Shown here piece by piece: positions 1 to 6,315 of a stretch of 6,543 nucleotides of DNA. The position numbers were made by a program, and so were the translations under genes. A model generated the notes under the pieces. The model was not told where the DNA came from. It did no database searches and was given only the letters and a program-made list of their open reading frames with translations. Position 1 is the first letter of the stretch. Each line of letters starts with the position of its first letter. The stretch comes from Angelakisella sp. (GTDB lineage Bacteria; Bacillota; Clostridia; Oscillospirales; Ruminococcaceae): NCBI GenBank assembly GCA_022795575.1, contig JAAWGY010000130.1, forward strand, positions 1 to 6,543, read 5' to 3'.

Positions 1-79
1 TCTTGAAATACACACAGTATTCCTGCGCTTTTTTGGCATCGGCAGTCAAAAAATTTGCTCGCCAATCTGCGCACTTCAG

Positions 80-360
80 CTATTGGTACAGCTTCTTATC
101 AGTAAAGGTCAGCACAATGGGGAATTTGTAGGTGTTACCGTCACTAAGGGCAATGGCCATAACATCCTCGATGGAAGTACCAACGTCCTTGGCGGTATAG
201 CGGGGGGTAGCGGGGCCAATCCAAAGGTTGCCCAGCTCGGCATAGCCCGTCAGCAATCCTTTCTCAAAGGTAACGGAGATGACATCATAATCGCTGGTAT
301 AGCCTGTACCATGGATCTGTTCCCCTGTTTGATTAACCGATATCGTCAATGTGCAAAATC
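80..360 (-). pseudogene. 3' fragment of an unrecognised, probably secreted protein
   Basis: Open minus-strand frame of about 89 residues, ending at TAG (80–82). It has no ATG and no ribosome binding site; the first possible start is a TTG at 349, and the frame is closed upstream by TGA at 359–361, inside the Fic remnant. Base composition and codon choice are GC-richer than the DNA to its right and resemble the host genes further along. The protein looks beta-rich (segments VISVTFE, FPIVLTFTD) with no recognised domain. The frame begins exactly where the truncated fic gene ends, so I read it as a gene tail whose 5' part was displaced. A good candidate for that 5' part is the Ig-like gene ending at 1524. 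After the TAG the same frame stays open to the window edge (see findings). It could instead be a small independent gene using TTG. Confidence 0.5.
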
Positions 361-507
361 ATAATTTCCCGGCAACATTGAACGGGCTAGGTCGTGGATT
401 CTCTCACATGAAAATTCAACCTCTGCATGGTCAAGTCTATCTTCATCTTTAATTCCTAACTTATTTTTAAGAATGTCACAATCATCAAAAAAATATGGGT
501 CACGCAT
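346..507 (-). pseudogene. Fic family toxin, N-terminal remnant (53 aa)
   Basis: ATG at 507 with GAGG nine bases upstream, one base after the stop of the VbhA-like antitoxin. The product starts MRDPYFFDDCDILKNKLGIK and ends PGNYDFAH before TGA. This matches the usual opening of Fic/DOC proteins (DPY...DVLKNKLGI..., then PG.(F/Y)DFAH). In intact members that is followed by the Fic core with its HxFx(D/E)GNGR motif, which transfers AMP or related groups from nucleotides onto target proteins. The core is absent here: the frame runs into TGA immediately after His53, where the composition switches back to host-like DNA. The toxin is therefore almost certainly inactive. The family call rests on recognition of the N-terminal pattern, not on a search. 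Confidence 0.75.
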
Positions 508-508
508 T

Positions 509-679
509 TTACTTTACCTCTTTTACTTTGTATTTCTGGTAAAGTGCCTTTCTTATATCTTCACTTGTGATTTCTCCCCGTTTCTCTTTCTCGACAAGTT
601 CCAGAAATTCATCAGACGGTTTAATACCGTCTACCTGTACTATACCGATTGCATAATCCCACGCTTTACAATTATCCAT
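509..679 (-). CDS. VbhA-like antitoxin (partner of Fic toxin)
   Basis: A 56-residue protein: MDNCKAWDYAIGIVQVDGIK, then PSDEFLELVEKEKRGEITSEDI and a Lys-rich tail. The start at 679 is chosen because AGGA lies eight bases upstream; a longer frame reaching 835 would cross the promoter and terminator. The pattern of a short N-terminal helix followed by (D/E)G..PS.(E/D)F..L.EKE.RGEIT..(D/E)(I/L) is typical of antitoxins of the VbhA family. These bind the Fic toxin and block its ATP site through an (S/T)xxxE(G/N) helix motif. The corresponding segment here reads IVQVDG, which departs at both key positions (Ile for Ser/Thr, Asp for Glu). It is co-transcribed with the truncated fic one base downstream, from a perfect consensus promoter at 735–763, so it is now an orphan antitoxin. 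Confidence 0.75.
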   Translation of the reverse strand: MDNCKAWDYAIGIVQVDGIKPSDEFLELVEKEKRGEITSEDIRKALYQKYKVKEVK

Positions 680-734
680 ATCATAATTCCTTTCTGTCTG
701 CCAGACTTTCCATCCTTTTCTCATTACATTATAT

Positions 735-763
735 ATTATAGCATAATGTACATACATTGTCAA
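735..763 (-). promoter_or_regulatory. Consensus sigma-A promoter P1 (vbhA–fic unit)
   Basis: On the minus strand, TTGACA (763–758), a 17-base spacer and TATAAT (740–735): a perfect match to the sigma-A consensus. Transcription should begin near 728, about 50 bases before the antitoxin start. The spacer and -35 flank hold the near-palindrome AATGTA-TG-TACATT (745–758), a plausible operator. The stretch 747–769 recurs exactly in promoter P2. Confidence 0.85.
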
Positions 764-769
764 TTTTTT
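747..769. repeat. Promoter-module direct repeat, copy 1 (23 bp)
   Basis: Identical over 23 bases to 1496–1518. It covers the -35 box, most of the spacer and the upstream T/A run, and both copies are in the same orientation. Copy 1 carries the longer palindrome arms (six bases each side of a TG/CA centre). Confidence 0.85.
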
Positions 770-789
770 GTCATTAGTTTTTACTATTA

Positions 790-816
790 AAACAAGAGAG
801 GTAAACCCTCTCTTGT
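790..816 (-). terminator. Intrinsic terminator of the 832–1446 unit
   Basis: Ten-base perfect stem ACAAGAGAGG (minus-strand sense, 816–807) with CCTCTCTTGT (801–792), a five-base loop, then TTTTAAT on the minus strand. It lies 16 bases past the stop of the upstream small gene and just before promoter P1, separating the two small transcription units. Confidence 0.85.
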
Positions 817-831
817 CCTCACTGTACATAT

Positions 832-1110
832 TCATCTGTCTGTTTTTTCCTTTTGTGTACGGCTTCTGTTTTCAACTTTTCCCGTAGAACTGTCGGACTT
901 TTCTTTTTCTATCTTTCCTTTCCAGTCACTCATTGTATCGCCTTTTTCTTCCGTCTTTTTTTCAGATTCCTTTTCCATTGCTTCAAGCCTGATCGCTGAA
1001 TTTTCTACGGCTTGCATCAAACTGTGTTGACGTCCTATATTTGTAACATCTATAGCATTAAGGCATTTATTTAACCACGGCATTTTTTCTACTTCCCTGT
1101 TTTCTGCCAT
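832..1110 (-). CDS. Small unrecognised protein of the AT-rich insert (92 aa)
   Basis: ATG at 1110, 16 bases after the stop of the preceding small gene, with purine-rich AGGGAATGGAAAG ahead of it as a modest ribosome binding site; stop TGA at 832–834. I do not recognise the family. Residues about 9–45 (including MPWLNKCLNAIDVTNIG) look like a compact helical segment. Residues about 46–92 are very rich in Lys, Glu, Ser and Thr and probably disordered or coiled. No signal peptide or membrane segment is visible. It is the last gene before a strong terminator and shares promoter P2 with the broken gene upstream. AT-rich composition and company with a Fic/VbhA remnant suggest cargo from a plasmid or integrative element. 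The ATG of MPWLN is an alternative start. Confidence 0.6.
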   Translation of the reverse strand: MAENREVEKMPWLNKCLNAIDVTNIGRQHSLMQAVENSAIRLEAMEKESEKKTEEKGDTMSDWKGKIEKEKSDSSTGKVENRSRTQKEKTDR

Positions 1111-1126
1111 GTTCTTTCCATTCCCT

Positions 1127-1446
1127 CTATGCTGTTGCCATAATATGTCTTAACCGGGGAACTTGGGAAAGTATGTCTTCTTCATCATCATCTTCTGTAA
1201 AGACGCATGACGACGCACACTTCACAAACCAATCACTCTTGATAAGTCCTATGATAATAGACCACATATTACCGTAATCATTCTCTCGTCCCATATCTTC
1301 AAACACAAGAACATCATTTTCAGAGACACACTTCAAGCCCCTCTCTGAAAAATTCTTTTTAAGGGTAAAATAAACGTCCTGACGTTCAATCCCATTTTTT
1401 TCATCAAATTATCATCAAATGAAAATCTCACTTGCAGTCTTTCCAT
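1127..1446 (-). pseudogene. Small unrecognised gene broken by a one-base shift in an A7 tract
   Basis: ATG at 1446 has AGGTGG seven bases upstream and promoter P2 just before it. The frame opens MERLQVRFSFDDNLMKK, then meets seven A's (minus strand; T's at 1395–1401). After that the original frame dies at TGA (1333–1335, 37 residues), while the -1 frame continues as a good coding sequence to TAG at 1127. One extra A would give a continuous 106-residue protein reading ...LMKKNGIERQDVYF... then ...DMGRENDYGNMWSIIIGLIK... and an acidic TEDDDEED stretch near the end. The -1 frame has a TAA just before the tract and no ATG until codon MGREN, so it cannot easily start on its own. The family is unknown to me. 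It may be a true pseudogene, a sequencing error in a homopolymer, or a slippage-controlled gene. Confidence 0.6.
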
Positions 1447-1483
1447 AAGCTAACCACCTTTCTATGTTCTCTTTACACTATTT

Positions 1484-1512
1484 ATTATACCATTTTGTAC
1501 ATACATTGTCAA
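1484..1512 (-). promoter_or_regulatory. Consensus sigma-A promoter P2
   Basis: Minus strand TTGACA (1512–1507), a 17-base spacer and TATAAT (1489–1484), again a perfect consensus. Transcription should begin near 1477, about 30 bases before the ATG at 1446. It sits 12 bases beyond the stop codon of the Ig-like gene. The spacer carries TGTA-TG-TACA, a shorter version of the palindrome in P1. Confidence 0.85.
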
Positions 1513-1518
1513 TTTTTT
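1496..1518. repeat. Promoter-module direct repeat, copy 2 (23 bp)
   Basis: Exact match to 747–769, same orientation, covering the -35 box and the upstream A/T tract of P2. The bases outside the shared block (towards the -10 box) differ from copy 1, so conservation is centred on the -35 and putative operator, not on a long recent duplication. Confidence 0.85.
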
Positions 1519-1523
1519 TGGTT

Positions 1524-2198
1524 TTATTTTATATTCCTTCGCTGTACAGTCTCCCCCGGAACGTACTTGTTATCAACCTTGATCGCAGGAGCATCCTCCC
1601 CAATCACCTTTACAACACATTCGTCCCAGTGGTTGCCATCCTCGGAGGTGGCGCGGATTCTGCCCTCGCCTATAGAAACACCGGTAACATTGCCGTCCTC
1701 ATCCACAATGGCAACATCTTCATAGTAGCTGGTCCAGATGATGGTCTTGTTGGTGGCGTTGGCGGGAGTGATTTCGGCAGTCAGTTTTTTCGTGTCTCCC
1801 ACCCGGACGGTGGCGTTGTAGGGGATTTTGACACTCTGCACCGGCACTCCTTCGTACTGGCTCTCGTCCACCACGTTAACCACGCAGGAGGCCGAGACGG
1901 CGGCGTTATCCTTGCCGGCGGCGGTGACGGTGGCCTTGCCCACCTTAACGGCGGTAAGGACCCCCTTGTCGTCCACCGTAACGACTTCGGTGTCGCTGCT
2001 GGTCCAGGTAATTTCCCAGCCGGTGTTGGGGGTAAGGGTGGGCACCAGCACAAAGCTTTTGCCCGGCAGGATGTTAATCGAGGTATGGCTTAGGGTAATG
2101 CCGGAATCCACCGCGTCGGTGGTGTCGGCAGCCAGGGCCCCTACATTCAGCGTCAACAGCATGGTCAGCGCCAGAATCAGGGATAGTACCTTTTTCAT
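1524..2198 (-). CDS. Secreted Ig-like (Big_2) domain protein, probably 3'-truncated
   Basis: A 224-residue protein; ATG at 2198 with GAGGAGG 11 bases upstream. The start is set by a clear signal peptide: MKKVLSLILALTMLLTLNVG, with likely cleavage after Ala-Leu-Ala at residue 23. Two bacterial Ig-like group 2 domains follow, about residues 33–112 and 119–200. Each shows the pattern of a sigma-like strand, G(K/D)...L.(P/A)..TP, I.WTS...(E/D)V..V(D/E).(D/G)G.(L/V)(T/G), and (V/I)G.(A/G)....(A/R)..... Such domains build cell-surface stalks and adhesins, usually followed by more domains or an anchor. Here the protein simply stops. After about residue 218 (...KYVPGETV) the DNA turns AT-rich and the last residues (QRRNIK) look like non-coding sequence. 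No sortase motif, membrane anchor or cell-wall domain remains. I infer truncation by an insertion; the 80–349 fragment may be its lost end. Confidence 0.85.
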   Translation of the reverse strand: MKKVLSLILALTMLLTLNVGALAADTTDAVDSGITLSHTSINILPGKSFVLVPTLTPNTGWEITWTSSDTEVVTVDDKGVLTAVKVGKATVTAAGKDNAAVSASCVVNVVDESQYEGVPVQSVKIPYNATVRVGDTKKLTAEITPANATNKTIIWTSYYEDVAIVDEDGNVTGVSIGEGRIRATSEDGNHWDECVVKVIGEDAPAIKVDNKYVPGETVQRRNIK

Positions 2199-2255
2199 TG
2201 CGTTCTGTTCCTCCTCATATATGGTAATCTTTTCTTTACCTGCGGCCTGGTGGCC

Positions 2256-2282
2256 GGGGGCCCGGAGGTCGGATGGGCCCCC
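2256..2282 (-). promoter_or_regulatory. Leader hairpin upstream of the Ig-like gene
   Basis: Perfect 8-base inverted repeat GGGGGCCC (2256–2263) / GGGCCCCC (2275–2282) with an 11-base loop, about 58 bases upstream of the ATG at 2198. It has no T-run, so it is not an intrinsic terminator. It could affect mRNA stability or translation of the Ig-like gene; its function is unknown. Confidence 0.3.
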
Positions 2283-2411
2283 GCCATAGCGTCCGCAAGG
2301 CGGCAAAAAAGCAGGGCCGGTACGGAAAATAAACCATACACAGCCCCGCAACAGGTACAACACAGGTCATTTTTCCCGTTGCCCCCCCAGCCGGACGGCC
2401 GGTATTTCACC

Positions 2412-2440
2412 TTGTTTTTGGATGGGCAAACGGGTATAAT
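2412..2440 (+). promoter_or_regulatory. Putative plus-strand promoter (TTGTTT–17–TATAAT)
   Basis: A perfect -10 box TATAAT (2435–2440) and a partial -35 TTGTTT (2412–2417) with ideal 17-base spacing. No convincing protein gene follows on this strand before the terminator at 2630–2671, so any product would be a short RNA starting near 2447. Confidence 0.5.
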
Positions 2441-2560
2441 GATAGTTGCAATGTGCGGCAAAAGAGCCGTTGTGTATGGAGCCTCGATCTCCGTAGACAG
2501 GGGGCGGGGTGCGCCAACACCTCGCTCCTGCTTGCACTGCGCTTTTGCGCCTTGTCCACC

Positions 2561-2589
2561 ATTATACACGACATTTCAGGAAAAAACAA
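2561..2589 (-). promoter_or_regulatory. Putative minus-strand promoter facing the Ig-like gene
   Basis: Minus strand TTGTTT (2589–2584), 17-base spacer, TATAAT (2566–2561). It would start transcription near 2554 and give the Ig-like gene (ATG 2198) an unusually long leader of roughly 355 bases. It converges with the plus-strand promoter at 2412–2440, which uses the same -35 variant and spacing. Confidence 0.45.
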
Positions 2590-2623
2590 CCGCTTAACAC
2601 CGTTTTCCCTCAAAAGTTCCATC

Positions 2624-2671
2624 AAAAAACCGCCCGCCGTTGGGGATTCCTCCAACAGCGGGCGGCTTTTT
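2624..2671. terminator. Strong bidirectional terminator after ytfJ
   Basis: Stem CCGCCCGC (2630–2637) with GCGGGCGG (2658–2665), one C/A mismatch, then GTTGG/CCAAC (2639–2643/2652–2656) and an eight-base loop. AAAAAA precedes it (2624–2629) and TTTTT follows it (2667–2671), so it can end transcripts from both sides: ytfJ on the minus strand and the candidate RNA on the plus strand. Confidence 0.85.
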
Positions 2672-2699
2672 GTTTGGGAAAGGCTGTATTGACAGCGGG

Positions 2700-3107
2700 T
2701 TATTCCGGGCTGGCCGGGGGTTCGGGGGCGGGGGAATCCTTTTTGCCCATACCGCTGACAAAGCCGCTCACCCGGTCGATGACGTCGGGAACCATCCCCA
2801 CTACCCGGTCGGCGGTGGAGGTGTAGCTTTGGATCTGTAGCACCTTGACGCTGCCCCCCTGGATCACCAGCATTGCCACCGGCGTAATGGAGACGCCGCC
2901 CCCCGCGCCGCCGCCAAAAAGCTCCTTTTGGGTGGCGGGGAGGTCGCTCCCGCCGGTGCCAAAGCCAAAGGACACCTTGGATACCGGCAGGATGGTGGTC
3001 CCGTCCGGGGTGGTGATGGCCTTGCCGATGACCGCGTTGGAATCGATGAGGGCCTGGAGGTTTTTCATCGAGCTGTCGGTGAGCTCGCTGATGGGCTTTA
3101 CCGCCAT
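2700..3107 (-). CDS. ytfJ: GerW/YtfJ family sporulation protein
   Basis: A 135-residue protein of the Spore_YtfJ family (GerW in Bacillus), a small protein made in the sporulation programme and needed for normal germination response in Bacillus. Recognisable features in order: N-terminal helix with MKNLQALIDSNAVIGKAI (residues about 14–31), the strand pairs TTPDGTTILPVSKVSFGFG (about 32–50), the Gly-rich loop FGGGAGGGVSITPVAMLVI (about 64–82), and a C-terminal amphipathic stretch ending in an acidic, Pro-rich tail. Length is near the family norm. ATG at 3107 lies seven bases after the stop of the DUF2953 gene; the ribosome site is weak (GGCGGTG, about 12 bases upstream), suggesting translational coupling. 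The gene is followed by a strong terminator. Its exact role in Clostridia is less certain than in Bacillus. Confidence 0.93.
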   Translation of the reverse strand: MAVKPISELTDSSMKNLQALIDSNAVIGKAITTPDGTTILPVSKVSFGFGTGGSDLPATQKELFGGGAGGGVSITPVAMLVIQGGSVKVLQIQSYTSTADRVVGMVPDVIDRVSGFVSGMGKKDSPAPEPPASPE

Positions 3108-3114
3108 AGCTTTA

Positions 3115-3765
3115 TTACACCGCCTTTTCTTTGTTGTCGTCCTCCCTTTGCCGGGAAAGGAGAAGCGTTTTCGCCCCGTTCCACAGGAGGATCAGGCCCC
3201 CGGCAAGCAGGGTGGAGGGGCGAAGCTCCACCGTCACCTCGGCGTCCGCCGCGTCCCGGCCGGAGAGAAAGTCCGGCAGGACGTTGAGGACGAATTCCTT
3301 CATCCGCACAAAGCCCCGGATCCCGCTGGCGGCGGAATACCCCAGGGCGTAGGCCCGCCCGCAGGCAATCCCCACCTGGTCCGCCTCCTCCCCGGATACC
3401 ACCAGGGCGATGCGGCAGCGGGAGATGGTGGCGCGCCCCAGGATGTAGCCGCAGCTTTGGGAGAGGGTGGGGAGCAGGTCGTTGACCAGCTGTAGCAGCT
3501 CCAGCGCCTGCTCTGCCGGGCCCTTTTTGGGCGGGGGCGGGGCGGGTGGCCCAGAGGGCTGCTTTTGCTTTTTTGCCTTTTTGGGGCGCTTTTTGCGTTT
3601 GGGCTTTTTCTCCCGGGGCGGGGCCGGCAGCACCCGGAGGGGGAAGAGCCAGAGCAGCCGCAGCGTCAGCCGCAGCTCCTCCTGCCGCCAGACAAACTCG
3701 GCCCCCACCGGGGCAAAGAGGAGGAGGGCCAACAGCGCCAGCAGCGCCAGGACGATGTAAGCCAC
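3115..3765 (-). CDS. DUF2953 membrane protein, partner of YtfJ
   Basis: A 216-residue protein starting with GTG at 3765 (GGAGG ten bases upstream). Residues 1–22 form one hydrophobic helix (LALLALLALLLFAPVG). Residues about 48–83 are an unusually long Lys/Pro linker (REKKPKRKKRPKKAKKQKQP and following). The DUF2953 core occupies about 115–205: VVSGEEADQVGIACGRAYAL, then VLPDFLSGRDAADAEVTVEL and a hydrophobic patch LLAGGLILL. Function is unknown. In Bacillus the similar gene is ytfI, next to ytfJ, and the same pairing appears here with a seven-base gap, so a shared sporulation role is likely. The basic linker may be specific to this lineage. It probably sits at the cytoplasmic membrane with the bulk on one side. 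Confidence 0.88.
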   Translation of the reverse strand: MAYIVLALLALLALLLFAPVGAEFVWRQEELRLTLRLLWLFPLRVLPAPPREKKPKRKKRPKKAKKQKQPSGPPAPPPPKKGPAEQALELLQLVNDLLPTLSQSCGYILGRATISRCRIALVVSGEEADQVGIACGRAYALGYSAASGIRGFVRMKEFVLNVLPDFLSGRDAADAEVTVELRPSTLLAGGLILLWNGAKTLLLSRQREDDNKEKAV

Positions 3766-3854
3766 CCTACCAACCCCTCCCCGCTGTACAGGTCCGATGC
3801 CCCGCTATGCCGGAGTATCCGCCTTTTGCCTCTGCCCGCGCCGGCAAGCCGCTG

Positions 3855-5249
<1,395 letters not shown>

Positions 5250-5306
5250 AAATGGACCTTCTTTCCTTGGTTAAAAGAATGGGGGCGGGGCCTTCTGATA
5301 TGCTAC

Positions 5307-5335
5307 ATTATAATATAGTTTGGGCTGTTTTGCAA
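5307..5335 (-). promoter_or_regulatory. asnS promoter
   Basis: Minus strand TTGCAA (5335–5330), 17-base spacer, perfect TATAAT (5312–5307). Predicted start near 5300, about 50 bases before the asnS ATG. The -35 box matches consensus at four of six positions. Confidence 0.75.
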
Positions 5336-5352
5336 CGGGGGGAAGGGGGCTG

Positions 5353-6315
5353 TCAGCGGTCCTCCTGGGTTAGCTCCGTTTCCACCAGGTACCGGGGGCG
5401 GGCCTTGGTTTCCAGGTAGATCTTGCCCAGGTACTCCCCGATCACCCCCAGCCCCAGCAGCTGTAGGCCTGCCGCCCCCCACACCGAGGCCACGATCACC
5501 GCCGCTGCCGTCACCTGCCGGCCCAGCAGCCAGAGGGCCAGCAGCACTGCCAGCCACAGGCACCCCCCGGCAAAGAGCACCGCACCCGCCAGGGCCATCA
5601 CCCGGATGGGACGCACCGAAAGGGAGGTGATGCCGTCCACGGCAAAGTTGAGCATCTTGGTCAGGGGGTACTTGGATTCCCCGGCGAACCGCTCCCCCCG
5701 GCGGTACTCCACCGTTGCCGTCCGGTACCCCACCATGGGCACCAGTCCCCGCAAAAACAGGTTCACCTCCCGGAACTGGCTCAGGCCCTCCAGCGCCCGG
5801 CGGCTCATCAGGCGGTAATCGGCATGGTTATACACCGTCTCTGCCCCCATGGCGTTCATCAGGCGGTAAAAAGCCAGGGCTGTTCCCCGCTTAAAGGCGG
5901 TATCCGTTTCCCGGCTGCTCCGCACCCCGTACACCACGTCGCAGCCCTCCCGGTACTTTTCCAGCATTCCGTCGATGGCGTCGATATCGTCCTGGAGATC
6001 CGCGTCCATCGAAACGGTAAGGTCGCACCGCTCCTTTGCTGCCATCAGGCCTGCCAGCAGGGCGTTTTGGTGGCCTCGGTTTCGGGCCAGTTTCAGCCCC
6101 TCTACCAGGGGGTTGCTTTGGTGGTACTCCCGGATCATCTCCCAGGTGCGGTCCCGGCTGCCGTCATCCACCAGCAGCATTCGGCTTCCTGGGGCGATGC
6201 GGTTTGCTTCGCTCAACTGGTGGAGCTTTTGGGTGAGTCTCGCTACCGTTTCCGGCAGCACCTCCTCCTCGTTATAGCAGGGTACCACGATGTACAGCTT
6301 GTCCCCTTGTTCCAG
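5353..6315 (-). CDS. Membrane-anchored GT2 glycosyltransferase (GtrB/DPM1-like)
   Basis: Transfers a sugar from a nucleotide donor, most likely to the lipid carrier undecaprenyl phosphate at the inner face of the membrane, for later decoration of cell-surface polymers. Numbering for a 320-residue product: first strand KLYIVVPCYNEEE (6–18), nucleotide-binding VDDGSRDRT (49–57), NRGHQNALLAG (79–89), metal-binding DAD in SMDADLQDD (102–110), then YRLMSRRAL, and two C-terminal membrane helices about 237–263 and 271–297 followed by IGEYLGKIYLETKARPRYLV. This layout is that of GtrB, YfdH and dolichyl-phosphate mannose synthase-like enzymes. The first GTG (6288) would remove the first beta strand. 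I prefer CTG at 6315, with AAGGGAGG eight bases upstream; CTG at 6297 is another option. Donor sugar and acceptor are not determinable. It stands alone, divergent in function from its asnS neighbour. Confidence 0.85.
   Translation of the reverse strand: MEQGDKLYIVVPCYNEEEVLPETVARLTQKLHQLSEANRIAPGSRMLLVDDGSRDRTWEMIREYHQSNPLVEGLKLARNRGHQNALLAGLMAAKERCDLTVSMDADLQDDIDAIDGMLEKYREGCDVVYGVRSSRETDTAFKRGTALAFYRLMNAMGAETVYNHADYRLMSRRALEGLSQFREVNLFLRGLVPMVGYRTATVEYRRGERFAGESKYPLTKMLNFAVDGITSLSVRPIRVMALAGAVLFAGGCLWLAVLLALWLLGRQVTAAAVIVASVWGAAGLQLLGLGVIGEYLGKIYLETKARPRYLVETELTQEDR

Larger units (their letters stand above)
2447..2671 (+). ncRNA. Candidate structured small RNA
   Basis: Runs from the start predicted by the promoter at 2412–2440 to the terminator T-run. 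Hairpins seen in order: CGGC/GCCG (2456–2469); TATGGAG/CTCCGTA (2475–2495) with one G·U; GCGGGGTG/CACCTCGC (2504–2525) with one G·U, extendable outward; GCGC-TTTT-GCGC (2539–2550); then the terminator hairpin. The two wobble pairs are G·U only on the plus strand (A·C on the minus strand), which favours plus-strand transcription. It does not match 6S, tmRNA, SRP RNA or RNase P as far as I can tell. The minus-strand promoter-like site inside it points the other way, so the call is tentative. Confidence 0.3.

Noticed and set aside
680..835. Longer N-terminus for the VbhA-like antitoxin
   Set aside because: The extension would be encoded by the terminator and the perfect P1 promoter; the ATG at 679 has a proper ribosome site and matches family length.
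346..1545. Complete insertion sequence or transposon
   Set aside because: No transposase, terminal inverted repeats or clear target duplication are visible; only a remnant can be supported.
1464..2093. A 209-codon plus-strand open frame across the Ig-like gene
   Set aside because: Antisense shadow of the Big_2 coding sequence with Gly/Val-rich low-information product and no ribosome site.
2199..2363. Longer N-terminus for the Ig-like protein
   Set aside because: The signal peptide starting at 2198 would be buried; AGGAGG lies just upstream of 2198.
2195..2569. A 124-codon minus-strand open frame upstream of the Ig-like gene
   Set aside because: No ribosome site or family resemblance, composition rich in Pro/Cys/Arg, and it runs past the well-supported start at 2198 in another frame.
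5250..5306. T-box riboswitch controlling asnS
   Set aside because: The leader from the predicted start is about 50 bases, too short, with no T-box sequence or terminator hairpin.
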